Assembly (NCBI RefSeq): GCF_000282615.1
Contig: NZ_AKIY01000194.1
Coordinates: 1 to 45,693 of the forward strand
Direction: 5' to 3'
Source of the DNA: Bradyrhizobium sp. YR681
GTDB lineage: Bacteria; Pseudomonadota; Alphaproteobacteria; Rhizobiales; Xanthobacteraceae
Length of the DNA: 45,693 bases
Each line of letters begins with the position of its first letter. The first letter of the stretch is position 1. Below are positions 17,428 through 25,203 of the stretch, in pieces. Under the pieces are notes generated by a model. That model was not told the DNA's origin and ran no database searches. It was given only the letters and a program-made list of their open reading frames with translations. Position numbers and translations under genes: made by a program.

Positions 17428-17898
17428 ATGAAGTTTCTGACGGGGTTGCTTGCGGCGGTTCTCCTGATCGCGGGCATGGGGGCTTCTCACGCAGTGGTTC
17501 GGATCGCGGATGACCGCGGTGGCCGGATTGGAACCTACGTCGACAAATACCAGGACCTCAGGCAATCCGGCGAAACCGTCATCATCGACGGTCTCTGCGC
17601 CTCCGCGTGCACCATCGTGCTCGGCGCCATCCCGGCTGACCGGATCTGCGTGACCTCGCACGCAACGCTCGGCTTCCACGCCGCGTGGGATTTCGGCACC
17701 AACGGCCGCGCCGTCACCAATTCCGAAGCAACCCAGATGCTCTATGCGATGTACCCTTCGCAGGTGAAGCGCTGGATCAACCAGCGCGGCGGCCTCACCC
17801 CGCACATGCTGTTCCTGAAGGGCAAGCAGCTCCAGGCCATGTACAAGCCTTGCTATCTGGACGCGCAGGCCTCGGCCAACAAGCCGCCGTCAAGGTAA
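17428..17898 (+). CDS. Secreted ClpP-like-fold protein of unknown function
   Basis: 156 residues from ATG 17428, which follows a GGGG-rich ribosome site. A signal peptide covers about residues 1-22. The mature part resembles the COG3904 group of predicted periplasmic proteins with a ClpP/crotonase-like fold: VIIDGLCASACTIVLGAI with Ser59 at the position of the ClpP nucleophile, then CVTSHATLGFHAAW with His84 as a possible partner. Two cysteines (57 and 61) flank the serine in a CxSAC pattern. It could be a peptidase or an inactive relative. It is monocistronic: a repeat follows, and a divergent FAD dehydrogenase lies upstream across 251 bases that hold no other gene. Confidence 0.75.
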   Translation: MKFLTGLLAAVLLIAGMGASHAVVRIADDRGGRIGTYVDKYQDLRQSGETVIIDGLCASACTIVLGAIPADRICVTSHATLGFHAAWDFGTNGRAVTNSEATQMLYAMYPSQVKRWINQRGGLTPHMLFLKGKQLQAMYKPCYLDAQASANKPPSR

Positions 17899-17931
17899 GG
17901 CTCATTCGTTTGCAGGACTCTCGTTTCACCT

Positions 17932-18064
17932 CTCCCCGCTTGCGGGGAGCGGTCGGATCGCATCGCAAGATGCGATCCGGGTGAGGGGTACAGGTCTATC
18001 GGCAACACCTCCCGTATGGAGAGAGCCCCTCACCCCGATCCTCCCCCGCAAGAACGGGGCGACG
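17932..18064. repeat. Composite palindromic repeat element (CTCTCCC family), about 133 bp
   Basis: It contains three nested structures. CTCCCCGC-TT-GCGGGGAG is at 17932-17949. A perfect 10-pair stem GGATCGCATC with a GCAA loop and GATGCGATCC is at 17955-17978. The long-range arms GTGAGGGG (17981-17988) and CCCCTCAC (18026-18033) follow, with a further C-run/G-run pair at the end. The same order of parts recurs at 19012-19123 and 32839-32995. Confidence 0.8.
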
Positions 18065-18165
18065 GAGAGCACCACCACGTGATCCCGGCCGCCCCCGCCG
18101 CGCTTGCCCGGCCCCGCGCGAACGCCTATTTCAGAGGCAGGGAACCCTTTGCTCCGACCATTGTC

Positions 18166-18360
18166 ATGGCTCAACCACTGCACCCGGCACATCCTGTATC
18201 GGACAATTCGCCCACTGCCGGCCGGCTGCCGTCCGTGCTGCTGTTGATTGGCGCGGGCGTTGGCGGTCTCGTCGTACTCGGCGCGCTGGCGCTGTGGTTC
18301 CACTACGGCAGCCAGGTGTTCTTCGAAATGATCAGGACCGGCTTTGCCGCCTGCTTCTGA
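18166..18360 (+). CDS. Small single-pass membrane protein beside the Sco gene
   Basis: 64 residues from ATG 18166. A proline-rich 20-residue head is followed by one strong hydrophobic segment (about residues 22-44: SVLLLIGAGVGGLVVLGALAL) and a short tail FHYGSQVFFEMIRTGFAACF. I do not recognise the family. A longer reading from 18016 runs through the repeat and looks non-coding. The gene ends 24 bases before the Sco gene on the same strand, so a link with copper delivery or respiratory assembly is possible. The codon use is like that of its neighbours. Confidence that it is translated is moderate. Confidence 0.6.
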   Translation: MAQPLHPAHPVSDNSPTAGRLPSVLLLIGAGVGGLVVLGALALWFHYGSQVFFEMIRTGFAACF

Positions 18361-18384
18361 CCCGCGACAGGAAGTTTTCCGCTC

Positions 18385-18975
18385 ATGAATGCCACCGCCC
18401 GTCCGCTGGTGATCGCGACCGCCTTCGCCGCAAGCCTCGTCGTCGGGCTGCTGATCGTGTTCTGGGCCATGGGCGGGGTCAGCAAGGTGGCGCAGCCGGC
18501 CGCGATCGGCGGCCCGTTCCAGCTCACCGACCAGAACGGCAAGGCCGTTACCGACAAGAACCTCAAGGGCAGACCGACCCTGATCTTCTTCGGCTACACC
18601 CACTGCCCCGACGTCTGTCCGACCTCGCTGTTCGAGATCTCGGAAGTGCTGCGCGCGCTCGGCAAGGACGCCGACAAGGTCAATGCCGTCTTCATCTCGG
18701 TCGATCCCGAGCGCGACACTCCGGCGACGATGAAGGACTATCTGTCGAGTTTCGATCCGCATCTCGAAGGCCTCAGCGGCGATCCCGACGCGATCGCAGG
18801 CGTCATCAAGTCCTACCGGGTCTACGCCAAGAAGGTCCCGACCAAGGATGGCGACTACACCATGGACCATACCGCGCTGATCTACCTGATGGACCGCGAC
18901 GGCCGCTTCGTCTCGCCGTTCAACCTGAAGCGGACCCCGGAAGAGGCCGCGGCGGATCTGAAGCGGTATCTCTGA
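18385..18975 (+). CDS. SCO1/SenC family copper chaperone
   Basis: 196 residues. An N-terminal membrane anchor (about 8-28) holds a thioredoxin-like domain in the periplasm. The copper-binding residues are complete: Cys74 and Cys78 in HCPDVCPTS, and His162 in DHTALIYLMD. The segments GRPTLIFFGYTHCP and VFISVDPERDTP are diagnostic. Sco proteins deliver copper to, or reduce, the CuA site of cytochrome c oxidase. A small single-pass membrane protein gene lies directly upstream and is probably cotranscribed. No oxidase subunits are nearby in the window. The length is normal for the family. Confidence 0.94.
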   Translation: MNATARPLVIATAFAASLVVGLLIVFWAMGGVSKVAQPAAIGGPFQLTDQNGKAVTDKNLKGRPTLIFFGYTHCPDVCPTSLFEISEVLRALGKDADKVNAVFISVDPERDTPATMKDYLSSFDPHLEGLSGDPDAIAGVIKSYRVYAKKVPTKDGDYTMDHTALIYLMDRDGRFVSPFNLKRTPEEAAADLKRYL

Positions 18976-19011
18976 GTTTGGCGGACTTATCGCGCGGCGT
19001 CCTCGGTGTAA

Positions 19012-19123
19012 CCTCTCCCGCTCGCGGGAGAGGTCGGCGCGAGGCGCCGGGTGAGGGTTCTCTCCTCTGGGGGAGTCCCTTCGTGGAGGCACTTCCGGAC
19101 CCTCTCCCGCAAGCGGGAGAGGG
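19012..19123. repeat. Composite palindromic repeat element (CTCTCCC family), 112 bp
   Basis: It begins with the stem CCTCTCCCGC/GCGGGAGAGG (19012-19033), continues with a small GGCGC/GCGCC hairpin, and ends with CCCTCTCCCGC-AA-GCGGGAGAGGG (19100-19123). The part order is like the elements at 17932 and 32839. It lies between the Sco gene and the next plus-strand binding-protein gene. Confidence 0.8.
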
Positions 19124-19196
19124 AGTTCACCTTCACCACGGCCGCATTCCCCACTCGCGTTCCCGGCCGGATGGTCTATAACGCCCTCCGATCCCA

Positions 19197-20156
19197 ATGA
19201 AATTCGTTCATTTCCCGCCGATGGCCCCGTCGCGACAGGTAAAATCGCCCAGAATCGTGCGCCGTGTCCTGCTCGGGCTGGTCGCTGGCGCCTGCCTGCT
19301 CGCAGGCCTGCCGGCCGCCCATGCCCAGGCCCCCGCCAAGCAGCCTCCGGCTGCCCCTCAGGCCACGCCGCAGGTCGCGCCCCAGGCGGCTCCGCAGGCC
19401 GTGCCCGGCTTCTGGGACCCGCGGCGGCGGCCGGAGCGGCCAGACCTGTCGCGCCTGACCGTGATCCGCTTCCTGACCGAGACCGATTACCCCCCGTTCA
19501 ACTACACCGGCGCCGACGGCAATCCGGCCGGCTTCAACGTCGATCTCGCCCGCGCGCTCTGCGAGGAGATCAAGGTCACCTGCACTGTGCAGATGCGCCG
19601 GTTCGAGACCCTGGTCGATGCGCTCACCTCGAACCGGGGCGATGCCATCATCGCCTCGATGGCGGTGAGCCCGCAGCTGCGCGCCCGCGTCGACTTCTCC
19701 GATCCCTATTACCGCGTGCCGGCGCGCTTCGCCTCGCGCAAGGATGCGGTGATGCCGGAGATCCGCCCGGAATATCTCGAGGGCAAGAAGGTCGGCGTGA
19801 TCGGTGGCTCCGCGCATGAGGCGTATCTGAAGGCGATGTTCACCGACGCCGAGCTGCACCCCTATCCCAACGACGACGCGATGCGCTCCGCTTTGCGCAA
19901 GGGCGAGGTCGACTTCATCTTTGGCGACGCCATCTCGCTGGCGTTCTGGATCAATGGCACGGATTCCGGCGATTGCTGCGCCTTTGCCGGCGGCCCCTTC
20001 GTCGAGAGCCGCTTTTTCGGCGAGGGCATCGGCATCGCCGTCCGCAAGGGCAACGACGTGCTGCGCCAGGCGCTGAACTGGGCGATGTTCCGGGTCTGGG
20101 AAAAAGGCCGCTATACCGACCTGTGGCTGCGGTATTTCTCGGTGAGCCCGTTCTAG
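19197..20156 (+). CDS. Amino-acid-type ABC transporter substrate-binding protein
   Basis: 319 residues. After a basic N-terminus and signal peptide (hydrophobic core about 24-40, cleavage near AHA-Q), a Pro/Ala/Gln-rich linker spans about 45-72. A type II periplasmic-binding domain (SBP_bac_3) follows: VIRFLTETDYPPFNYTGADG, FNVDLARALCEEI, then GDAIIASMAVSPQLRARVDFSDPYY and GKKVGVIGGSAHEAYL. The family binds polar amino acids. The linker is unusual and suggests spacing from a membrane or wall. No permease or ATPase gene lies nearby, so it either serves a transporter encoded elsewhere or acts as a sensor. An alternative start is ATG 19221. Confidence 0.87.
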   Translation: MKFVHFPPMAPSRQVKSPRIVRRVLLGLVAGACLLAGLPAAHAQAPAKQPPAAPQATPQVAPQAAPQAVPGFWDPRRRPERPDLSRLTVIRFLTETDYPPFNYTGADGNPAGFNVDLARALCEEIKVTCTVQMRRFETLVDALTSNRGDAIIASMAVSPQLRARVDFSDPYYRVPARFASRKDAVMPEIRPEYLEGKKVGVIGGSAHEAYLKAMFTDAELHPYPNDDAMRSALRKGEVDFIFGDAISLAFWINGTDSGDCCAFAGGPFVESRFFGEGIGIAVRKGNDVLRQALNWAMFRVWEKGRYTDLWLRYFSVSPF

Positions 20157-20164
20157 CCATCGGT

Positions 20165-20264
20165 CGTCATTCCGGGGCACGCGAAGCGTGAGCCCGGAAT
20201 CCATAACCACCAGTCGGGAGTATGGATTCCGGGCTCGCGCCAAGTGGCGCGCCCCGGAATGACG
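20165..20264. repeat. 100-bp palindromic intergenic repeat, family B
   Basis: The arms CGTCATTCCGGGGC (start) and GCCCCGGAATGACG (end) are exact complements, and the inner arms GCCCGGAATCCATA and TATGGATTCCGGGC are also complementary. Only one copy is seen in this window. It lies between the binding-protein gene and lysS. Confidence 0.85.
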
Positions 20265-20326
20265 ATTAAGACCGTTTTTGCATTCCGCGCGAAAATCGCT
20301 ATTTTCCGCGGCCCGGAGGCTCCTCA

Positions 20327-21970
20327 ATGTCCGTTATCGATCTCGCCGCGAATCCGAGCGACCTGCGTGCGCTCGCCGAACAATCCAACGCCTGGCCGTT
20401 CGAGCAGGCGAAGGCCATTGTCGCGCGGCTGAAGAAAAGTCCGAAGGACGAGGTGCTGTTCGAGACCGGCTACGGTCCGTCAGGCCTGCCGCATATCGGC
20501 ACGTTCGGCGAGGTCGCGCGCACCTCGATGGTGCGGCACGCCTTCCGCGTGCTGACCGAGGACAAGATCAAGACGCGCCTGCTCGCCTTCTCCGACGATA
20601 TGGACGGGTTTCGGAAAGTGCCCGACAACGTTCCCAACAAGGAGATGCTGGCCGCGCATCTCGGCAAGCCGCTAACGCGGGTGCCGGATCCGTTCTCCAA
20701 CGAGTACCCCTCGTTCGGCGCGCACAACAATGCGCGCCTGCGCGCCTTCCTCGATCATTTCGGCTTCGACTACGAGTTCGCGAGTTCGACCGACTATTAT
20801 ACCTCCGGCCGGTTCGACGCGACGCTGCTCAAGATGCTGGCCGCCTACGACAAGGTGATGGCGATCATCCTGCCGACGCTCGGCCCCGATCGCCGCGCCA
20901 CCTATTCGCCGTTCCTGCCCATCAGCAAGACCACCGGTGTTGTGCTCCAGGTGCCGATGATCCGCCGCGATGTTGCCGCGGGCACGGTCACCTATGTCGA
21001 TCCGGATACGAACCAGGAAGTCGAAACGCCCGTCACCGGCGGAAATGTAAAATGCCAGTGGAAGGCCGACTGGGCGATGCGCTGGGTCGCGCTCGGCGTC
21101 GATTATGAAATGGCCGGCAAGGATCTGATCGATTCGGTCAAGCTGTCGGGCGCGATCGCCAGGGCGCTTGGCGCCACGCCGCCCGAAGGCTTCAATTACG
21201 AGCTCTTCCTCGACGACAAGGGTCAGAAGATCTCGAAGTCGAAGGGCAACGGCCTCACCATCGACGAATGGCTGCGCTACGCCTCGCCGGAATCGCTGTC
21301 GCTGTTCATGTACCGCGAGCCGAAGGCGGCGAAGCGGCTGTATTTCGACGTCATCCCGCGCAACGTCGACGAGTACCAGCAGTTCATCGATGGCTTTGCC
21401 AAGCAGGACGGCAAGCAGCAGCTCGGCAATCCGGTCTGGCACGTCCATAGCGGGCACCCGCCGAAGGGCGACATGCCCGTCACGTTCCAGCTGCTCTTGA
21501 CGCTGGTGTCGTCGTCGAACGCGGAGAATGCCGAGACGCTGTGGGGCTTCATCGGACGCTATCGTCCCGGCGTGAGCCCGCAGACGCATCCCAAGCTCGA
21601 TGCGATGGTCGGCTATGCCATCAACTACTACCGCGACTTCGTCGCGCCGACGAAGACGTTCCGCGTGCCCACGGACACCGAGCGCGCCGCGTTGCAGGAC
21701 CTGCGCGATGCGCTGTCGCAGCTTGCGCAGGACGCGTCGGCCGAAGACATCCAGAACGTCGTCTACGAGATCGGCCGCCGCGAGCCGTTCCTCGACCAGG
21801 TCAAGAAGGGCAAGGACGGCCGCCCCGGCGTCACGCTCGACTGGTTCAACATGCTCTACCAGGTGCTGCTCGGCCAGGAGAAGGGTCCGCGCTTCGGCTC
21901 CTTCGTCGCGGTCTATGGCGTGCAGAACGCGGTCAACATGATCGACGGCGCGCTGGCGCGGAGCGCGTGA
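20327..21970 (+). CDS. lysS: Lysine--tRNA ligase, class I
   Basis: 547 residues, the size of archaeal-type class I lysyl-tRNA synthetases and unlike the roughly 500-residue class II enzyme. It charges tRNA-Lys with lysine using ATP. The class I signatures are both present: HIGT at 56-59 (in [13 protein letters not shown]) and KISKS at 301-305 (in [14 protein letters not shown]). The N-terminal WPFEQA segment and the C-terminal anticodon-binding helical domain also match. Several alphaproteobacteria carry this form in place of the bacterial class II enzyme. It is flanked by repeats on both sides and appears monocistronic. Confidence 0.95.
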   Translation: MSVIDLAANPSDLRALAEQSNAWPFEQAKAIVARLKKSPKDEVLFETGYGPSGLPHIGTFGEVARTSMVRHAFRVLTEDKIKTRLLAFSDDMDGFRKVPDNVPNKEMLAAHLGKPLTRVPDPFSNEYPSFGAHNNARLRAFLDHFGFDYEFASSTDYYTSGRFDATLLKMLAAYDKVMAIILPTLGPDRRATYSPFLPISKTTGVVLQVPMIRRDVAAGTVTYVDPDTNQEVETPVTGGNVKCQWKADWAMRWVALGVDYEMAGKDLIDSVKLSGAIARALGATPPEGFNYELFLDDKGQKISKSKGNGLTIDEWLRYASPESLSLFMYREPKAAKRLYFDVIPRNVDEYQQFIDGFAKQDGKQQLGNPVWHVHSGHPPKGDMPVTFQLLLTLVSSSNAENAETLWGFIGRYRPGVSPQTHPKLDAMVGYAINYYRDFVAPTKTFRVPTDTERAALQDLRDALSQLAQDASAEDIQNVVYEIGRREPFLDQVKKGKDGRPGVTLDWFNMLYQVLLGQEKGPRFGSFVAVYGVQNAVNMIDGALARSA

Positions 21971-21975
21971 GGCCG

Positions 21976-22008
21976 TAGCCCGGATTGCGCTTCGCTCCAT
22001 CCGGGCTA
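21976..22008. repeat. Hairpin repeat at the lysS / carbonic anhydrase junction
   Basis: TAGCCCGGAT (21976-21985) and ATCCGGGCTA (21999-22008) are perfect 10-base complements around GCGCTTCGCTCC-type loop sequence. The genes on either side converge, so it could fold at the 3' end of both transcripts. The A-run follows on the plus strand, so it is not a classic terminator in either direction. Confidence 0.7.
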
Positions 22009-22027
22009 AAAATCCGAAGTGTCCCGC

Positions 22028-22783
22028 TCAGATCGAGCGCAGCACGTAACGCCGGTTGTCCTTCTGCACCGGGCGTGCGTTCATCGGATAGAGCTTTGCG
22101 AACGCCGCGACGTCGGCCGCCGACACCTGGATGGGGGTGGTCAGCAGCAGCCATTCGACCACTTCGGAGCAGGGCGGCGTGGTCAGCGAGCCGGGATAAC
22201 GGAAATAGCCGAGCTTTTGCGGCAGCATGGCGTGAGGATCGATGCTTGCGTCGGCTTTCACCGCGGGCCCTTCCGCCGCCGGCATGGTCTTGACGATCTT
22301 GCCGAAAGCCGCGTTCGGCTTGCCTTCCGCCATCAGCACGCCGACCACGGCGAGCCCGCCGGCATCGTTGCGATGGACGAAATGCGCCTCCATCGGAAAA
22401 TTCTTGCCGCCGATCATGTGCTCGCTCGGCCGGTGGAAATGTACCTGGAGCAGCTTGTACTTGACGTCGCCGAGAAGAAGCGTGCTGCCTTCGGCGAAGT
22501 TGAGCTGGATGGTGTGTCCGTTGTTGACGATGGTGTCGGCGCTCCTGCCCCAGCTCAGCTTCAGCGCGGGCAATTGCGATTTCACCGTCGCTTCGATGTC
22601 GATAGGCGATTGTTGCAGGCCGACCGCGCAGGCCTTGTTGGCCGCGTCGAGGTCGCCCCATTTGGCAGGAGCACCGGCGCCTTCATAGCCCCAATGCATG
22701 CCTTCGGCGGCAAAGGCCGGTTTGCACAGCGGACACAGCGCGAGACCCGCGAGCGCTTTCAATGCGTGGCGGCGATTCATCAT
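22028..22783 (-). CDS. Periplasmic alpha-type carbonic anhydrase
   Basis: 251 residues. It catalyses reversible hydration of CO2 to bicarbonate. The three zinc ligands are in place: His115 and His117 (LLQVHFHRPSEH) and His134 (MEAHFVH). The QQSPIDI segment near residue 58 is diagnostic of the alpha class. The N-terminus MMNRRHALKALAGLAL has a twin-arginine-like signal with a cleavage site near AFA-A, so export is likely, possibly by Tat. The C-terminal part with LTTPPCSEVVEW is also conserved. The ATG at 22783 has GGGGGG upstream. It converges with lysS, and no transporter lies beside it. Confidence 0.94.
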   Translation of the reverse strand: MMNRRHALKALAGLALCPLCKPAFAAEGMHWGYEGAGAPAKWGDLDAANKACAVGLQQSPIDIEATVKSQLPALKLSWGRSADTIVNNGHTIQLNFAEGSTLLLGDVKYKLLQVHFHRPSEHMIGGKNFPMEAHFVHRNDAGGLAVVGVLMAEGKPNAAFGKIVKTMPAAEGPAVKADASIDPHAMLPQKLGYFRYPGSLTTPPCSEVVEWLLLTTPIQVSAADVAAFAKLYPMNARPVQKDNRRYVLRSI

Positions 22784-22871
22784 ATTCCCCCCAAGATGAA
22801 TTTGATCGGCAATGTGTGCGCAACCTAGGCGAGAGCCGCGGTGAGTCGCAACGGCGATCGCGCTTGCGAAC

Positions 22872-23525
22872 CTACTGGCTCACCCACACGATCCTCGCGA
22901 CCCACGCGACCTCGCTCGCAGCGATGGTGCGCCCGGTCTGGGAGGTAACGAGCGGCTGCAAGTCCAGCGCCTTGGCCGTGCGGCGCGTCAGCGTCGCGAC
23001 CGCGACCTCGCCTGCCCTGGTCTTCACCACCACGCGGTCCCCCTTGCGGATCGGCGCGCCGGGCGAGATCAGCATGACGTCGCCGTCGCGATAAACGGGC
23101 GCCAGCGCATCGCTGGACATCTGAAGCGCAAACGTATTGGGGTCCTCGGCGGTGGGAAGCGCGGTCTCGGTCCAGCCCTTGCCAGCCGGAAAACCGGACT
23201 CGTCGAAAGCGCCGCTCGTGCCGGCCAGTGCGAAGCCGAGCAGCGGCACCGAACGGGCGTCGCCGGCCTCATCGCCGATCAGGCTGGCAAAGGTGTCGAG
23301 CGAGGCGCCGGTCGCCGCCAGCGCCTTTGCGATCGATTCGGTGGACGGCCAGCGTTCGCGGCCGTCGGGCGTGACGCGCTTGGACCGGTTGAAGGTGGTG
23401 GGATCGAGCCCGGCGCGCTTGGCGAGGCCCGAGGGCGACAGCCCGGCGCGCTCCGCCAGCCGATCCAGTGCGACCCAGATCTGGTCGTGAGAGAGTATCC
23501 TCTGCGCTTTGGCCTGTCTGACCAT
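22872..23525 (-). CDS. HTH regulator with a LexA/S24-type domain lacking the catalytic dyad
   Basis: 217 residues from the ATG at 23525. The N-terminal DNA-binding part (about 12-80) contains RLAERAGLSPSGLAKRAGL. The C-terminal S24 domain includes TFALQMSSDALAPVYRDGD and KGDRVVVKTRAGEVAVATL and ends in ARIVWVSQ. By comparison with the usual SGDSMEP and EVxAK patterns of this group, the nucleophile serine is replaced by Ala141 and the general-base lysine by Ala177, so self-cleavage is unlikely. It is divergent from the DUF952 gene, and an inverted repeat between them (23551-23581) may be its operator. Confidence 0.85.
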   Translation of the reverse strand: MVRQAKAQRILSHDQIWVALDRLAERAGLSPSGLAKRAGLDPTTFNRSKRVTPDGRERWPSTESIAKALAATGASLDTFASLIGDEAGDARSVPLLGFALAGTSGAFDESGFPAGKGWTETALPTAEDPNTFALQMSSDALAPVYRDGDVMLISPGAPIRKGDRVVVKTRAGEVAVATLTRRTAKALDLQPLVTSQTGRTIAASEVAWVARIVWVSQ

Positions 23526-23550
23526 GGAAGGTCCAGCCCGTCGCAACTCA

Positions 23551-23581
23551 GGAAAACTATCCTCAAATCAACCGGTTTTCC
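23551..23581. promoter_or_regulatory. Inverted repeat in the divergent region between the S24 regulator and DUF952
   Basis: GGAAAAC (23551-23557) and GTTTTCC (23575-23581) are complementary with a 17-base spacer, and the right arm overlaps a perfect AACCGGTT palindrome (23570-23577). The location just upstream of the regulator's start suits an autoregulatory operator. Inference only. Confidence 0.35.
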
Positions 23582-23706
23582 GTTTTTCGCGCAAGGGGCG
23601 GCGGCTAACTCTTGAGTTCGGAGGGGGTGGCCTTTACGGTCGCGCCCGGGTTTTAAGACCCGCAATAGACGAAAAAACCCAAAAGACTCAAAGGGCTCCG
23701 CAAGCG

Positions 23707-24051
23707 GTGGTCAAGATCTACAAAATCTGTCCGGCCTCGGCCTGGCGCGAGGCGGAACGGCAGGGCGTGTACCGGGGCAGCGCGGACGATACGCGCGACG
23801 GCTTCATCCATTTCTCGACCGCCTCCCAGGTTCCCGAGACCCTGCGCAAGCACTATTCCGGGCAGCGCGCGCTGTTTCTGATCGAGGTCGACGGCGATGC
23901 GCTTGGCGGCGAATTGCGCTGGGAGCGCTCGCGCAATGAGGAGCTGTTTCCGCATCTCTATGGCGAGCTCGATCTCGGCGCGGTGCTCTCGGTGATGAAT
24001 CTCAACATGCGCTCCGACGGCGGCCACGACGTTCCGGAGCTCCTGCCGTGA
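23707..24051 (+). CDS. DUF952 domain protein
   Basis: 114 residues from GTG 23707. The family start KIYKICPASAWREAERQGVY and the motif RDGFIHFSTASQVPETL are clear, as is FLIEVDGDAL further on. The biochemical function of DUF952 is not established. A longer open frame to 23509 exists upstream but overlaps the divergent regulator's start and lacks family sequence. It overlaps the start of pyrD by four bases, a very common gene pair in rhizobia-like genomes. Translation is therefore probably coupled to pyrimidine synthesis, although that does not itself show a shared role. Confidence 0.88.
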   Translation: MVKIYKICPASAWREAERQGVYRGSADDTRDGFIHFSTASQVPETLRKHYSGQRALFLIEVDGDALGGELRWERSRNEELFPHLYGELDLGAVLSVMNLNMRSDGGHDVPELLP

Positions 24052-25145
24052 TCCGTGCTTTCGACGCTTTCTCGCTGCCGGTGCTGCGCTGGCTCGATCC
24101 GGAGGATGCGCACCGCCTGGCGATCCAGGGCCTGCGCTTCCTGCCGCCGGTCAAGCCGCGCGCTGACGATCCCAAGCTTGCGGTGCGCGCCTTCGGGCTC
24201 AACTTTCCCAATCCGATCGGCATGGCCGCGGGCTTCGACAAGAGCGCGGAAGTGCCGGACGCGCTGCTGCGGCTCGGCTTCGGCTTTGTCGAGATCGGCT
24301 CGGTGACGCCGAAACCGCAGGCCGGAAATCCGCGGCCGCGGCTGTTTCGCCTCGAGCGTGACGAGGCGGTGATCAACCGCATGGGTTTCAACAATGACGG
24401 CGCGGAAGTCGCACTGCGTCGGCTCGCCGCGCGCGCGCAGCATGGCGGCATCGTCGGCGTCAATGTCGGCGCCAACAAGGATTCAGCCGACCGCGTCGCC
24501 GATTACGTCAAGCTGATCGAGACCTTCGCGCCGGTCGCGAGCTATTTCACCGTCAACGTCTCCTCGCCGAACACGCCGGGCCTGCGGAATTTGCAGGAGG
24601 GCGCGCTGCTCGACGAGCTGCTCGCACGCGTGATCGACGCGCGCGAGCGTGTCAGGCAGAAGGCCGGCGACACGCCGGTGCTGCTCAAGATCGCCCCTGA
24701 TCTGAGCCTCGCCCAGCTCGACGACGTCGTGCAGGTGGCGCGCTCGCGCCGGGTCGACGGCATGATCGTGTCGAACACGACGATCGCGCGGCCAAGCACG
24801 TTGCGCGAGGAGATGCGGGCCAAGGAGCAGGGCGGCCTGTCCGGCCGGCCGTTGTTCCGCCTGTCGACGCGCATGGTCGCGGAGACCTATGTGCGCGTCG
24901 AGGGTGCGTTCCCGCTGATCGGCGTCGGCGGTGTCGACTCCGGTGGTGCCGCGCTGACAAAAATTCGCGCCGGCGCGAGCCTGATCCAGCTCTATTCGTC
25001 GCTGGTCTATAAGGGCCTCGGCCTCGTCGACGAGATCAAGCGCGACCTGACGTCGACGCTGCTGCGGACGGGACGGGATTCGCTGTCCGAAATCGTCGGT
25101 GCGGATGCTGCGACGCTGACGGCGGAAGACTGGCCGGGAGTGTAG
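24048..25145 (+). CDS. pyrD: Dihydroorotate dehydrogenase (quinone), class 2
   Basis: 365 residues. It oxidises dihydroorotate to orotate, passing electrons to the membrane quinone pool, the fourth step of pyrimidine synthesis. Class 2 features: an N-terminal membrane-association helix (1-35), NPIGMAAGFDKSAEVPDAL at the FMN site, EIGSVTPKPQAGNPRPRLFRL, and NVSSPNTPGLR with catalytic Ser173. The C-terminal part IGVGGVDSGGAALTKIRAGASLIQLYSSLVY binds the FMN phosphate. GTG 24048 overlaps the stop of DUF952. pyrE, which acts on the product, is also in the window at 38016-38579 but is not linked. Confidence 0.95.
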   Translation: MIRAFDAFSLPVLRWLDPEDAHRLAIQGLRFLPPVKPRADDPKLAVRAFGLNFPNPIGMAAGFDKSAEVPDALLRLGFGFVEIGSVTPKPQAGNPRPRLFRLERDEAVINRMGFNNDGAEVALRRLAARAQHGGIVGVNVGANKDSADRVADYVKLIETFAPVASYFTVNVSSPNTPGLRNLQEGALLDELLARVIDARERVRQKAGDTPVLLKIAPDLSLAQLDDVVQVARSRRVDGMIVSNTTIARPSTLREEMRAKEQGGLSGRPLFRLSTRMVAETYVRVEGAFPLIGVGGVDSGGAALTKIRAGASLIQLYSSLVYKGLGLVDEIKRDLTSTLLRTGRDSLSEIVGADAATLTAEDWPGV

Positions 25146-25203
25146 CTCTCGGGCCCCGGCTCTGCGCACCGTTTCACGCTGCAGCGCGTCCGGGACACGA
25201 GAG
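25146..25203. repeat. Palindromic repeat, family D copy 1, between convergent pyrD and MATE genes
   Basis: It runs from CTCTCGGGCCCCGG to GTCCGGGACACGAGAG, with the central segment GCGCACCGTTTCACGCTG. The same centre appears inverted in the copy at 40232-40285. It exactly fills the 58 bases between the stops of the two convergent genes, so it is well placed to end both transcripts. Confidence 0.8.

Noticed and set aside
17932..19123. Clustered CTCTCCC repeats as a CRISPR array
   Set aside because: Units are palindromic, of unequal spacing and separated by genes; no regular repeat-spacer pattern and no cas genes.
21976..22008. Hairpin after lysS as an intrinsic terminator
   Set aside because: The stem is perfect but no T-run follows on either strand; it matches the general intergenic repeat style, so it is listed as a repeat.
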